Shown piece after piece: positions 53,459-62,219 of a stretch of DNA of 64,000 bases. Source of the DNA: Rhizobium halophilum (GTDB lineage: Bacteria > Pseudomonadota > Alphaproteobacteria > Rhizobiales > Rhizobiaceae); assembly GCF_021648825.1 (NCBI RefSeq), contig NZ_JAKJHS010000008.1, positions 124,001-188,000 on the forward strand. Reading direction: 5' to 3'. The notes beneath the pieces were generated by a model, which had not been told where the DNA came from, made no database searches, and was given only the letters and a program-made list of their open reading frames with translations. A program made the translations under genes and the position numbers. Position 1 is the stretch's first letter; every line of letters begins with the position of its first letter.

Positions 53459-53938
53459 CTATTTGATGGTGATCGTTCCCCGCATGCCCCTGTCGGCGAG
53501 ATCGGGGACCGACCATGTGTAGGTGCCGGGTCGGACGGTCGTGAACTGCACCTGCATCGTTCCTTCCGCATCGAACTCCAGCCATGCCGGCGCCCCGTTC
53601 ATGTGCACTTCGAGGTCGTTGATCACGATCTGGTTCATCCACACATTGCGAAACAGGTCAGTATGGAACTTGTACTCCAAGCCAGCCGCAGACGTGATTT
53701 TCCAACGATAGCCCTGGCCCGCAATCAGTTCGAAGTCCTTCTGGTTTACCGTGAAGCTATCTTCGGCTGATCCAAGCACGAGTTCGGGTACGTCCTTGCT
53801 AGCCCGCGTCACCTGTTCTGTCGCCGTAGCAGCGGGAGCCGGCGCATCATCGTCATCGGCATCTTGAGAGAAAGCCGGCGTTGCCGACAACGCGATCCCC
53901 ATGAAGGCTGCGAGAGACAGTTTCCGATAGTACTTCAT
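53459..53938 (-). CDS. Periplasmic cupredoxin-like protein with acidic N-terminal segment, unknown function
   Basis: 159 residues from the ATG at 53938. Signal peptide MKYYRKLSLAAFMGIALSATPAFSQ, then the acidic run DADDDDAP, a Pro/Ala/Thr linker and a beta-rich domain (AEDSFTVNQKDFELIAGQGYR to RPGTYTWSVPDLADRGMRGTITIK). The fold hints at a cupredoxin-like sandwich. Its candidate metal ligands (His in YKFHTDLF and EVHMNG, late Met in RGMRG) do not form the classical His-Cys-His-Met set, because there is no cysteine. It lies between the propeller and the ATPase in the PQQ-associated operon. Function unknown. Confidence 0.8.
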   Translation of the reverse strand: MKYYRKLSLAAFMGIALSATPAFSQDADDDDAPAPAATATEQVTRASKDVPELVLGSAEDSFTVNQKDFELIAGQGYRWKITSAAGLEYKFHTDLFRNVWMNQIVINDLEVHMNGAPAWLEFDAEGTMQVQFTTVRPGTYTWSVPDLADRGMRGTITIK

Positions 53939-53966
53939 TTGATGCCTCCTCCTGAAAAAACCTAAA

Positions 53967-54944
53967 CTATTGCGGCGACACCACCACTCCCCAGGGAAGC
54001 GCGCCAACCGTCACCGATTGAACCGGCTCGTCCGTTGCGACGTCGATGAAGGTAATGTCGTTTGAGACGCCGTTGGTGCTGATGATCGTCTTCTGGTCCG
54101 GCGTGAAGGCAAGCTGCCAGACACGTTGCCCGACCAGTACGTATTTCTCGACCTCATAGGTTTCCGTGTTCACCACAGCGACGCGGTTGGCCGGACCAAG
54201 CGCCACATAGGCCTTCTTGCCGTCCGCCGTGATCCGGACCCCGACAGGTTGAATGGCTTCGGAACGAAGGCCCGGAATCTCGAAGCTGATCTTCTGCTTT
54301 ATCTCGCGGCTCTCATTGTCGATCACCGAAACAGTGCCGCCGATCTCGGCGCTGACCCAGACCTCCGAATTGTCCGGCTTGAACTCGGCGAACCGCGGAC
54401 GGGAATCGACGAGCACGTTGTGCGTGATCTCGTTCGTGGCCGTGTCGATGAAATGCGCCATGTTGGTTGTCTCGGACGTATTGACCATGGCCTTGCCGTC
54501 CGGGCTGATCCCCATGCCCTCGGGCTCCACGCCGACAGGAATTTCGGCCACTACGCTCTTGCTATCGAGATCGATGACGGTGACCAGATTGTCGTCCTCG
54601 TTCGCGACATAGAGTGTCCCGCCATCGGGCGAGAGTACGAAGAGCTCCGGATCAGGTCCCGAAGGCAAGGAGCCGACGATCTGGTTCGTCGCCGTATCGA
54701 TAATCTCAATCGTGTCGTCGTCGCTGGCACAAAGGTAGATGAGTTTGCCGTCATGCGAGATGGTGATTCCACGCGGCCGCTGGCCGACCTCGATCGTCTG
54801 GACGACTTCCATCGTCTCCGAATCCACCACCGTAACTGTGTTGTCCTTTTCGTTCGAAACATAGACCATATAAGCAGAGGCAGGCGTCGCAACGCCGGTT
54901 GCCAAAGCTAGCGCGCTCGATAAGCAACTCAGTCTTCCAAGCAT
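53967..54944 (-). CDS. PQQ-associated YVTN-type beta-propeller protein
   Basis: 325 residues from the ATG at 54944. Signal peptide ends near TPASAYM. Seven repeats of about 42 residues follow the YVTN plan: MVYVSNEKDNTVTVVDSETM, LIYLCASDDDTIEIIDTATN, TLYVANEDDNLVTVIDL and so on to NDITFIDVATDEPV. The family is known as a PQQ-catabolism-associated propeller and has no assigned reaction. It has no tryptophan docking pattern of PQQ enzymes, so it is more probably a binding or scaffold protein in the periplasm. Second gene of the operon, 23 bp after the binding-like protein gene. Confidence 0.92.
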   Translation of the reverse strand: MLGRLSCLSSALALATGVATPASAYMVYVSNEKDNTVTVVDSETMEVVQTIEVGQRPRGITISHDGKLIYLCASDDDTIEIIDTATNQIVGSLPSGPDPELFVLSPDGGTLYVANEDDNLVTVIDLDSKSVVAEIPVGVEPEGMGISPDGKAMVNTSETTNMAHFIDTATNEITHNVLVDSRPRFAEFKPDNSEVWVSAEIGGTVSVIDNESREIKQKISFEIPGLRSEAIQPVGVRITADGKKAYVALGPANRVAVVNTETYEVEKYVLVGQRVWQLAFTPDQKTIISTNGVSNDITFIDVATDEPVQSVTVGALPWGVVVSPQ

Positions 54945-54967
54945 TCCAGATCCCTCCTCAGTCGTTT

Positions 54968-56329
54968 TCAGTCCAGTACGCATTGAGTTTCCGGTTGATC
55001 GACCCCGAGCGTGTCGAGTTCAGAAACCTGATGCAGAAATCCCTCCTGCGGCGACGTCGACACGACCGAGCGCCCATCGCCAAGAAAAATCGGCTGGCGC
55101 AACTGCCCATTCCACGTGCGAAAGGTCAGCTTCTGGCCCTTGAACGCGGCGATAGAGAAATCGGGGCTTCGCAGGTACTCTGCTGTCTTCTGGGTCTCCG
55201 CGCTCTGGGTACGCGTCACAGCTTCGCCGACCACTCGCACTGCCGTCCAGGCAGCCATGTCCTTCCACAGCATCCGTCTGCCATTGGCCTTGGCGAACCG
55301 GTTCTGGATCTGAGTACCGCCCCACTGTTCGCTGGCCGGATGCCATGCGGAAGGTATGAGTCCGGCAGTGCCGGCGACAGGCCGAGGGGTCCAGGTTCGG
55401 TAGGGCACATAGGTGCCGAATACCTCGCTCTCATCGGCCACGAGAACGACGTCATGCTCCGGAAAATCCTGTGTAAACACCGGCATCTGGCGCTGGATCT
55501 GGACCACGCCCGAATCCGTCCTGCGAGCGGTTCCCGTGTCAGTGAACTCCTTTTCCAGCAGGATCTCGCCGCCGAAGCGTTCGGCCGCGCGGCGAAGAGC
55601 GTCGGCGAAGAGCTTGTCACGATCGTGGGACCCGTGGATCAGCACCCAACGGCGCCACTGCTTCCAGATGAGGTATTGAACTAGCCCGTCGGCAAGCATG
55701 GTGCGTGTAGGTGCGGTATGAAATATACGCGAGTGACACGCCTCCTCACGCAGGCGATCATCGGTGGCGCCGATATTGAAAACCAACGCGTCGCGATTGG
55801 AGATCAGGTCAGTGATCGACAGAAGCTGTTCAGCGGAGACATCCATCAGGATGTAGTCCACCCCTTTCGCAATGAGTTCTTCCGTTGCGGCCGTGATGTC
55901 ATCATCAAGCTTCACCTCCACGACATCAAGGCCATAGGCCTGACCGAGAAAGCTGCCTGTCGTATTGTTGTCGGCTATCGCCACATTTGCGCCTGCAACT
56001 CCCTCATCCCGCGGCGCAAGGTCGAGCACAGACAGTGTAAGCTGGGGCTCATAGGCCCGAAGATAACCGAGCCGGACCTGCAGTGGCTCCTGGACCGGCT
56101 GCTGCGCTAGAGCTTCCGAATGGCCAATGGCTGCGAAGGCGGTCATGATGAGCGGCAGGAAGAGAAGCGGCACCGGATACCTCCATGAACGAAGCCCAGG
56201 TCCAACCGCGGTCGGATCTGATGAGAATTTCGGTGCCGCAATCAAGGTAGCCGACGGCGATGAATAATCAACCCGCAAGACAGGACCGAGCTGCCCAAGA
56301 TTTCGTGAATCGCGAGGGGCTTGGATCAT
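54968..56329 (-). CDS. Periplasmic binding-like protein of the PQQ-associated ABC system
   Basis: Up to 453 residues from the ATG at 56329; the hydrophobic export segment (PVPLLFLPLIMTAFAAIGHS) only begins near residue 52, so the true start may be further in, for example the TTG at 56245. The mature part starts QVRLGYLRAYEPQLTLSVLDLAP and includes GVDYILMDVSAEQLLSITDL, FHTAPTRTMLADGLVQYLIWKQW and HDVVLVADESEVFGTYVPYRTW. This is a Liv/amide-like type I binding fold adapted to the PQQ-alcohol dehydrogenase ABC family. It leads the operon and is divergent from pqqA with 62 bp between the starts. Confidence 0.88.
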   Translation of the reverse strand: MIQAPRDSRNLGQLGPVLRVDYSSPSATLIAAPKFSSDPTAVGPGLRSWRYPVPLLFLPLIMTAFAAIGHSEALAQQPVQEPLQVRLGYLRAYEPQLTLSVLDLAPRDEGVAGANVAIADNNTTGSFLGQAYGLDVVEVKLDDDITAATEELIAKGVDYILMDVSAEQLLSITDLISNRDALVFNIGATDDRLREEACHSRIFHTAPTRTMLADGLVQYLIWKQWRRWVLIHGSHDRDKLFADALRRAAERFGGEILLEKEFTDTGTARRTDSGVVQIQRQMPVFTQDFPEHDVVLVADESEVFGTYVPYRTWTPRPVAGTAGLIPSAWHPASEQWGGTQIQNRFAKANGRRMLWKDMAAWTAVRVVGEAVTRTQSAETQKTAEYLRSPDFSIAAFKGQKLTFRTWNGQLRQPIFLGDGRSVVSTSPQEGFLHQVSELDTLGVDQPETQCVLD

Positions 56330-56391
56330 TCGTCATTCAGCGTATGATGACACTGGCCGCAAAACGGCTACCCCGTGGAAGGAGGAACAAC

Positions 56392-56487
56392 ATGAAGAAG
56401 ACATGGAAGAAGCCAGCAATGTGCACCGTTGCGGTAGGAATGGAAATGTCCCGCTACTTTCCGGCACAGTTGCCTGCCAAGAAGTAG
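56392..56487 (+). CDS. pqqA: PQQ precursor peptide PqqA
   Basis: 31 codons: MKKTWKKPAMCTVAVGMEMS then RYFPAQLPAKK, with a very strong ribosome site (ggaaggaggaacaac). The Glu and Tyr that become PQQ are Glu18 and Tyr22, in the required E-x3-Y spacing (EMSRY), and the lead W-K-K-P is typical of PqqA. PqqE cross-links these residues with PqqD as chaperone. The peptide lies 12 bp before a strong hairpin and 99 bp before pqqB. It is too short for many gene finders. Confidence 0.95.
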   Translation: MKKTWKKPAMCTVAVGMEMSRYFPAQLPAKK

Positions 56488-56498
56488 CCACATCTTCA

Positions 56499-56528
56499 CC
56501 GTCTCATCCGCTTTCGCGGGTGAGACGG
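56499..56528 (+). other. Stem-loop between pqqA and pqqB
   Basis: A 13-bp stem (56499-56511 / 56516-56528; one G-U pair) with a 4-nt loop tttc, twelve bases after the pqqA stop, without a T run. It probably acts as an attenuator or 3' stabiliser so that pqqA transcripts outnumber those of pqqBCDE, which is a known need because each PQQ uses one PqqA peptide. Confidence 0.75.
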
Positions 56529-56586
56529 ATCCGGTCTGGACGTGCACTCTGGTGCACCACGGCAACCGCCTTGACAGGGAGGCTTC

Positions 56587-57525
56587 ATGCGGTTGAAGAT
56601 CCTGGGATCCGCCGCGGGTGGCGGCTTTCCCCAGTGGAACTGTAACTTTGATTTGAGTCGAGCGGCGCGTAAAGGCGTAGAGGGCGTCAAGCCCAGAACC
56701 CAGTCCAGCCTTGCGGCTTGTGCAAACGGCACAGACTGGATCATCTTTAATGCCTCACCGGATATCCGTGAGCAGATCGCATCCACGCCAGAGCTACAAC
56801 CGGCTGAAGACGCACCGCTTCGCTCCACGCCAATTTCGGCTATCGTTCTGACCAACGCCGATGTCGATCATATCGCTGGGCTTCTTAGCCTGCGGGAGCG
56901 CCAAGCCTTTGTGATTTATGCCACGCGCCGCGTTCTGGAGGTGCTGGAGCAGAACTCGATCTTCAACGTCCTCGATCGTTCTTTAGTCGTGCGGCGGGAG
57001 CTTGTGCTCAACGAGCCGACATCCATACTGTCCTCGCACGGCGCTTCAACGGGATTGACGGTTGAGGCATTTGCCGTTCCCGGGAAGGTGGCGCTTTTTC
57101 TTGAGGATCCAGCTTACGCCGACACCGGGTTCGGCACCAAGACCGGCGACACGATCGGCTTGAGGATCTGGTCCGAAGCCGCTCAGGCCGCCGCCTTCTA
57201 CGTTCCCGGTTGCGCCGCTGTTGACGGCGACCTCAAGCAGCGCCTCCATGAAGCCAACTGTCTACTCTTTGATGGCACCGTCTATACGGACGGTGAGATG
57301 ATCGATTCCGGCGTCGGACCGAAGACGGGTCAACGAATGGGGCATCTGCACATTTCCGGTCCAGACGGATCGGCGGCGGCTCTTGCTGACGTAGACATTG
57401 CACGCCGGATCTATGTTCATATCAACAACACCAATCCCATTCTGGATGAGCGGTCGCTGGAAGCGGCATGGGTGCGAGAGACCGGTTGGGAGGTAGGTTA
57501 TGATGGAATGGAGATTGCACTTTGA
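56587..57525 (+). CDS. pqqB: PqqB, metallo-beta-lactamase-fold hydroxylase of PQQ biosynthesis
   Basis: 312 residues. Begins MRLKILGSAAGGGFPQWNCN, the PqqB hallmark with Cys in the WNC motif. The metal motif TNADVDHIAGLLSLRERQAF has the D-x-D-H form of PqqB instead of HxHxDH. The end NTNPILDERSLEAAWVRETGWEVGYDGMEIAL is standard. Shown in recent literature to be an iron-dependent dual hydroxylase acting on the excised Glu-Tyr precursor. It overlaps pqqC by 4 bp. Confidence 0.97.
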   Translation: MRLKILGSAAGGGFPQWNCNFDLSRAARKGVEGVKPRTQSSLAACANGTDWIIFNASPDIREQIASTPELQPAEDAPLRSTPISAIVLTNADVDHIAGLLSLRERQAFVIYATRRVLEVLEQNSIFNVLDRSLVVRRELVLNEPTSILSSHGASTGLTVEAFAVPGKVALFLEDPAYADTGFGTKTGDTIGLRIWSEAAQAAAFYVPGCAAVDGDLKQRLHEANCLLFDGTVYTDGEMIDSGVGPKTGQRMGHLHISGPDGSAAALADVDIARRIYVHINNTNPILDERSLEAAWVRETGWEVGYDGMEIAL

Positions 57526-58280
57526 ACGAATTTGCTGACGCGGCAAAAGGTGGTCTCTCTCCGGAAGGCCTGGAGAAGATTTTGCGCGACGTCGGCGCCA
57601 GCCGTTACCACAACCGCCACCCGCTGCATCACCAGATGACGGCGGGTGCCCTGTCGAAGGAGCAACTGCAGGCATGGGCCTTGAACCGGTATTGTTACCA
57701 GTCTGTCATCCCGCGGAAGGATGCCATGATACTGGCCCGTGCCGAGGATCCGGAATTCCGGGCCGAATGGCGCAAGCGGATCGAGGACCATGACGGGACC
57801 GATGGGTGGAACGGCGGCATCGCCCGTTGGTTAAAGCTTGCAACCGGGCTCGGACTCGATGGCGAGTTGGTGAAGAGCCAGAAGGGCGCGCTGCCGGCGA
57901 CACGCTTCGCCGTGGGCGCATATCTTTCCTTCTGCACCGAGCGAAGCCTGCTGGAAGCGGTCGCCTCGTCGCTGACGGAGCTTTTCTCCCCGGTCATCAT
58001 TAGCGAACGCGTGCCGGCAATGCTGGCGAAGTACGATTATATCACCGACGACATACTAGAGTATTTCAGACCCCGGCCAGCACAGGCATCACGCGATTCC
58101 GATTTTGCTCTTGCCTACGTTCTCGCCCAAGCCGACACGCCGGAAAAGCAACAGGCGGTGATCAATGCGCTGATCTTCAAATGTGACGTGTTGTGGGCAA
58201 TGCTCGACGCGTTGGAACAAGCCTATGGAGAGCATGGCCGAGTACCGCCCGGCGCCTTCGCCCCGGGGCGGTCACAATGA
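57522..58280 (+). CDS. pqqC: PqqC, pyrroloquinoline-quinone synthase
   Basis: 252 residues from a TTG at 57522 that overlaps the pqqB stop by 4 bp. Heme-oxygenase-like all-helical enzyme: SRYHNRHPLHHQMTAGALSK at the N terminus, WALNRYCYQSVIPRKDAMIL, EDHDGTDGWNGGIARWLKLA and ISERVPAMLAKYDYIT are textbook PqqC segments with the active-site His and Arg residues. It performs the last, cofactorless ring closure and eight-electron oxidation. Normal length. Confidence 0.97.
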   Translation: MNEFADAAKGGLSPEGLEKILRDVGASRYHNRHPLHHQMTAGALSKEQLQAWALNRYCYQSVIPRKDAMILARAEDPEFRAEWRKRIEDHDGTDGWNGGIARWLKLATGLGLDGELVKSQKGALPATRFAVGAYLSFCTERSLLEAVASSLTELFSPVIISERVPAMLAKYDYITDDILEYFRPRPAQASRDSDFALAYVLAQADTPEKQQAVINALIFKCDVLWAMLDALEQAYGEHGRVPPGAFAPGRSQ

Positions 58281-58573
58281 TGCCGCCACGAGAGCGCAGG
58301 ATGTTGACGGCAGACTGCAGACCCATGCTGAAACCTTACGTGCGCCTGCAATATGATCCAGTCCGACAGGCTTGGGCCCTCCTGTCGCCCGAGAAAGTAT
58401 TCTGGCCCGACGAAACCAGCCTGGACATTCTGCGCCTGTGCGATGGTGAACGGGCCGTCCATCAGATCTTGGGAACCTTGGCTTCTCAGTATGAGGCGCG
58501 GCCCGAGGAAATTGCATCGGACCTGGAGAGCTTTCTGCAGGAGTGGTCCGACAGGTCTTTGGTGACGCTATGA
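58277..58573 (+). CDS. pqqD: PqqD, peptide chaperone (RiPP recognition element)
   Basis: 98 residues from the ATG at 58277, overlapping pqqC by 4 bp (ATGA). PqqD landmarks: PYVRLQYDPVRQAWALLSPE, the VFWPDETSLDILRLCDGERAV core and a closing amphipathic helix ASDLESFLQEWSDRSLV. It binds PqqA and presents it to PqqE. Its stop overlaps the pqqE ATG by 4 bp at 58570, so translation of the two partners is coupled. Confidence 0.96.
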   Translation: MMPPRERRMLTADCRPMLKPYVRLQYDPVRQAWALLSPEKVFWPDETSLDILRLCDGERAVHQILGTLASQYEARPEEIASDLESFLQEWSDRSLVTL

Positions 58574-59736
58574 ACACGACTGTACTTCCACCCATCGGCA
58601 TGTTGGCAGAGCTCACCCACCGCTGCCCCCTGCTGTGCGCTTACTGCTCCAACCCCGTCGAACTCCTGAAGGCCAATCGTGAAATGACGACGGAAGCCTG
58701 GCTTTCCTTGTTTGATCAGGCGGCGGATCTTGGGGTGCTGCAAATTCACTTGTCGGGCGGGGAACCGACCTTGCGCCCGGACCTGGAGGTTCTCGTCGAG
58801 CGGTTGGCCAAGCGCGGCGTCTATACCAACCTCATCACGGCAGGCGTTGGGATCGCCGAGGGACGTATAGAGGCGCTTGCCCGAGCCGGGCTCGATCACG
58901 TGCAGGTCAGCTTTCAAGGCGCCTTTCCTCAAACGACCGAAAAGATCGGCAACCACCGCGGCGCCCACGAAAAGAAGATGGAGACGGCAAGGCGCGTGCG
59001 CGCCGCCGGGTTGCCGCTGACGGTCAATGCTCCCATCCATCGGCACAACATCGAGGAGGTGCCAGCCTTCATCGATCTTGCCCTAGCTCTGGATGCGGAG
59101 CGCCTGGAGATTGCCAATGTGCAGTATGCAGGCTGGGCGCTTCTCAACCGGAATGCGCTGATGCCGGATCGCGGTTCTGTGGAGCGTCAGGTTGAGATCG
59201 TACGCCAGGCCCAGGAGGACCTCTACGGAATTCTTGCCATCGATTTCGTCACCCCGGATTATTTTGCGATCTATCCCAAGCCCTGCATGGGCGGATGGGC
59301 ACGCGATGCCTTCGTGGTTGCTCCCGATGGCAGCGTCCTTCCCTGCCACGCCGCTGGGACCATTCCCCACCTTGTCTTCGAACGCTTCGGAGACAAAAGC
59401 CTTGCCGAAATCTGGCTTCACTCCCCCGCCTTCAATGCCTTTCGCGGCACCGATTGGATGAGCGAGCCCTGCCGCAGTTGCGAACGTCAGGAGATCGACT
59501 GGGGCGGATGCCGCTGTCAGGCCATGGCTGTCGCTGGCAGTGCTGAAGCCACCGATCCGGCCTGTTCCAGATCACCCCATCACGGCCGAATGGCCCTGTT
59601 GATCGAAGACGCCATGGCAGCCGAAGATGCAGGCTTCCGATACAGGCGTATCAGTAGCCCGTCACCAACCACCCGGTCGGCATCAGAAGACGGTAAAGTC
59701 TATTACCGGGATGCTGCCGTCGCTTCAAACGAGTAA
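58570..59736 (+). CDS. pqqE: PqqE, radical SAM peptide cyclase
   Basis: 388 residues from the ATG at 58570. The radical SAM cluster motif CPLLCAYC lies at the N terminus in LAELTHRCPLLCAYCSNPVE. IHLSGGEPTLRPDL is the GGEP SAM site. The SPASM domain at the C terminus has its auxiliary-cluster cysteines in YPKPCMGGWARDAF, VLPCHAAG, EPCRSCERQE, GGCRCQAMA and DPACSRSPHH. It forms the Glu-Tyr carbon-carbon bond in PqqA. Last gene of pqqABCDE; no pqqF protease is in the window. Confidence 0.97.
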   Translation: MNTTVLPPIGMLAELTHRCPLLCAYCSNPVELLKANREMTTEAWLSLFDQAADLGVLQIHLSGGEPTLRPDLEVLVERLAKRGVYTNLITAGVGIAEGRIEALARAGLDHVQVSFQGAFPQTTEKIGNHRGAHEKKMETARRVRAAGLPLTVNAPIHRHNIEEVPAFIDLALALDAERLEIANVQYAGWALLNRNALMPDRGSVERQVEIVRQAQEDLYGILAIDFVTPDYFAIYPKPCMGGWARDAFVVAPDGSVLPCHAAGTIPHLVFERFGDKSLAEIWLHSPAFNAFRGTDWMSEPCRSCERQEIDWGGCRCQAMAVAGSAEATDPACSRSPHHGRMALLIEDAMAAEDAGFRYRRISSPSPTTRSASEDGKVYYRDAAVASNE

Positions 59737-59868
59737 GCGAGATAGGCGATCAACTCACAGATGCCGCTACTATCGCACCGGGCGCAGTCTCATCTCGGAC
59801 AAGTTTCCATGCGACCATTCTGTTTTCGACAGATGATTCCTGCAACTGCTCGTGGAGACCGCTAACGA

Positions 59869-61143
59869 ATGGAATCCCCTATGCACTTTGCTCTCATCTG
59901 CCCTCCTTTCAAGAGTCATATCAGGGCGTTCGAAACCATAGGAGACGAACTTGCGCGCAGAGGACACCGCATCAGCTTTCTGATGAACAAGGGGGCCGAG
60001 AAACATGTCTCGGCACGTTTCCCTGTCCACGCTGTTGAAGGGACAGACGACCGTCAGTTGGATGGGGTGATTGCTCGCGCATCAAAGCCTGGTGGTCCGC
60101 TCGGCATTCTCCGGACTGTCCACGATGGTTCCCTGCTGTCCGAGTCTCTATGTCGGCACGCACCGGCACATTTGAGAAAGCTCGGTGTGGAAGCGATCAT
60201 CGGAGACCAGATGGAACCGGCGGCAGGGCTTGTTGCACGATACCTCCACCTACCATTCGTGTCGATCGCCTGCGCGCTTCCCATTGAGCGGGATGTGGGG
60301 ATCCCGCTCCCCTTTCTGTCCTGGCCGTACGACACAAGTCCAGGTGGCATCCGCAGGAACCAAGGAGGTGAGCGGGTCGCCCGGCTGTTGCTGAGTGAGC
60401 AACGGCGCCTGATCCGACGGTGGGCGGCTCACTTCGGTCTTGAAGGAGCCTTCGAAGACCTCCAGTCCTGTCTGTCGGATCGTGCCACCATCGCTCAGAC
60501 CACCGAGAGTTTCGAGTTTCCTCGCACCGCCAACAGCGGTACCCTCCACCTGCTCGGACCGTTACGGGACGAGAACCCGTCTATGGATCTCCCGTATCAG
60601 GTGGACCCCGAAAAACCGTTTGTCTTCATGTCGCTCGGGACACTGCAGGGCCACCGATACCGACTGTTTCGATCGGCGGCGACGGCTTGCCGGCAGCTTG
60701 GTGTGCAGTTGCTGGTTGCTCATTGCGGCGGATTGAGCAAGAGGCAGGCGGCTGCAGTGGGCGCAACTTGGGTTACCGATTTTGCGCCGCAGAGGGCGGT
60801 AATGGAGCGCGCAGATCTGTGCATCACGCATGGAGGCCTTAACACTGTCATGGATGCGCTGGAGTTCGGAAAGCCATTGCTCGCACTCCCGATTGCGTTT
60901 GACCAACCTGGTGTCTCGGCTCGCATCATTCACCACGGCGCGGGATTACGCCTGTCGCCCCATCTGATAACGGTGGGGAAGATACGAAAGGCACTCGCCA
61001 AGCTGCTATCCGATACCGGCTATGCCAAAAGGGCGAAAGACATAGGCGGATCCATCACAACGGCCGGAGGATTGCGGAGGGCTGCCAGTATTATCGAGTC
61101 TGCAGTCAGGCAACGCGTGGAGGCGGAGCCGATCGCACGCTGA
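59869..61143 (+). CDS. crtX: Zeaxanthin glucosyltransferase CrtX
   Basis: 424 residues. Macrolide-type GT1 glycosyltransferase: MHFALICPPFKSHIRAFETIGDELARRGH at the N terminus and the sugar-nucleotide motif FAPQRAVMERADLCITHGGL with NTVMDALEFGKPLLALPI and DQPGVSARIIHHGAGLRL. This is the CrtX form from carotenoid clusters, which glucosylates zeaxanthin to mono- and diglucosides using UDP-glucose. First plus-strand gene of the carotenoid locus; the convergent crtE lies 7 bp past its stop. crtZ and crtI/crtB would lie beyond the right edge. Confidence 0.92.
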   Translation: MESPMHFALICPPFKSHIRAFETIGDELARRGHRISFLMNKGAEKHVSARFPVHAVEGTDDRQLDGVIARASKPGGPLGILRTVHDGSLLSESLCRHAPAHLRKLGVEAIIGDQMEPAAGLVARYLHLPFVSIACALPIERDVGIPLPFLSWPYDTSPGGIRRNQGGERVARLLLSEQRRLIRRWAAHFGLEGAFEDLQSCLSDRATIAQTTESFEFPRTANSGTLHLLGPLRDENPSMDLPYQVDPEKPFVFMSLGTLQGHRYRLFRSAATACRQLGVQLLVAHCGGLSKRQAAAVGATWVTDFAPQRAVMERADLCITHGGLNTVMDALEFGKPLLALPIAFDQPGVSARIIHHGAGLRLSPHLITVGKIRKALAKLLSDTGYAKRAKDIGGSITTAGGLRRAASIIESAVRQRVEAEPIAR

Positions 61144-61150
61144 CGCCTCG

Positions 61151-62128
61151 TCATGCAGCCGAGGTTTGCCGCAAGGCCAACTGATGTATCGAGCCCAATA
61201 GCAGCCGGAGGGCCTCCTCCTCGACGCCACAACGGGATACGGCAGCGTTGGCCGCGTCGAAGTGGAACATGTAAGACCGCCGGGTAGCCGCTTCACCTCT
61301 ATCGTTGACCATTGAACTCTTCCCGAGGTCTTTGCCGATGTCCTTGCCGAGCAAGCTGCTGACGGCCGTCGCGTCCAATAGGTCATCGAGTGCTTGGAAC
61401 GCCGATCCCACATGAAAGGCGAGTTCGCCTAACGCTTCAGCCTGCTCGTCCGATCGGTCGTCTAGGACGGATGCCATTTCGGCCATGGCAGCAAACAGCT
61501 TGCCTGTCTTGAGCCAGTTCTTCTGCTCCACATGCATTAACTGGTGGGGAATACCTCGCAAATCGACCTCTTGACCAGCAGCCAGCCCGGTTTGGCCTAC
61601 GGCCTCGCTCAAGATGGCAACAAGCCGCGCCCGAATGTCGCCGTGGACGTTGTCAACCGCGGCGATGATGTTCATACCTCGGGTCAGGAGAGAAATAGCG
61701 GCGAGAATGGCTGTCGCTTGACCGAAGGCCCTGTGGGTTGTCGGCTTGTCGCGCCTCAGATCGGCGTCGTCCATGCAGGGTAGATCATCGAGGATCAGCG
61801 AGGCAGTGTGGACCATCTCAATCGCGCATCCGATATCGATCGACGCTTGCAGTTGATCTCTTCGCCGAACGGTAAGAACGAAGAGAAGCGGCCGGAACCT
61901 CTTGCCGCCGCCAAGCAGCGCGTGTCTCATCGCAGCAATCAGATTTGGCGGCGCATATCCTCCACTTTCCAGGAGGACCTGAAGTCTGTCGTCGATCCTT
62001 GCCTTCAGATCGGCGAGGGTGAGACGAAGGCTATCCTGTGGTGAGTTCTTCTGCATCCAGATTATCTGCAGATCCCGGTTCGACGTTTCATCGGAGGGAA
62101 GGGAAATCTGAGTCCGTGTACAGGACAT
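61151..62128 (-). CDS. crtE: Geranylgeranyl diphosphate synthase CrtE
   Basis: 325 residues from the ATG at 62128; an ATG at 62056 would give 301, closer to the family norm. The trans-prenyltransferase motifs are ALLGGGKRFRPLLF, the first Asp-rich motif DDLPCMDDADLRRDKPTTH (D-D-x4-D, bacterial type II GGPPS/FPPS form) and the second FQALDDLLDATAVSSLLGKD. It makes C20 GGPP from FPP/IPP, the carotenoid precursor. It is convergent with crtX and divergent from idi, an arrangement unlike the unidirectional crt operon of Pantoea. Confidence 0.92.
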   Translation of the reverse strand: MSCTRTQISLPSDETSNRDLQIIWMQKNSPQDSLRLTLADLKARIDDRLQVLLESGGYAPPNLIAAMRHALLGGGKRFRPLLFVLTVRRRDQLQASIDIGCAIEMVHTASLILDDLPCMDDADLRRDKPTTHRAFGQATAILAAISLLTRGMNIIAAVDNVHGDIRARLVAILSEAVGQTGLAAGQEVDLRGIPHQLMHVEQKNWLKTGKLFAAMAEMASVLDDRSDEQAEALGELAFHVGSAFQALDDLLDATAVSSLLGKDIGKDLGKSSMVNDRGEAATRRSYMFHFDAANAAVSRCGVEEEALRLLLGSIHQLALRQTSAA

Positions 62129-62219
62129 TTGGCGAGCCTAACCTATATCATATTGCTAACGCCGGCTTGCCGGTTATGCAATTGTATCTGTGGCACCTAT
62201 GGCCGGATGAAAGGACCAA

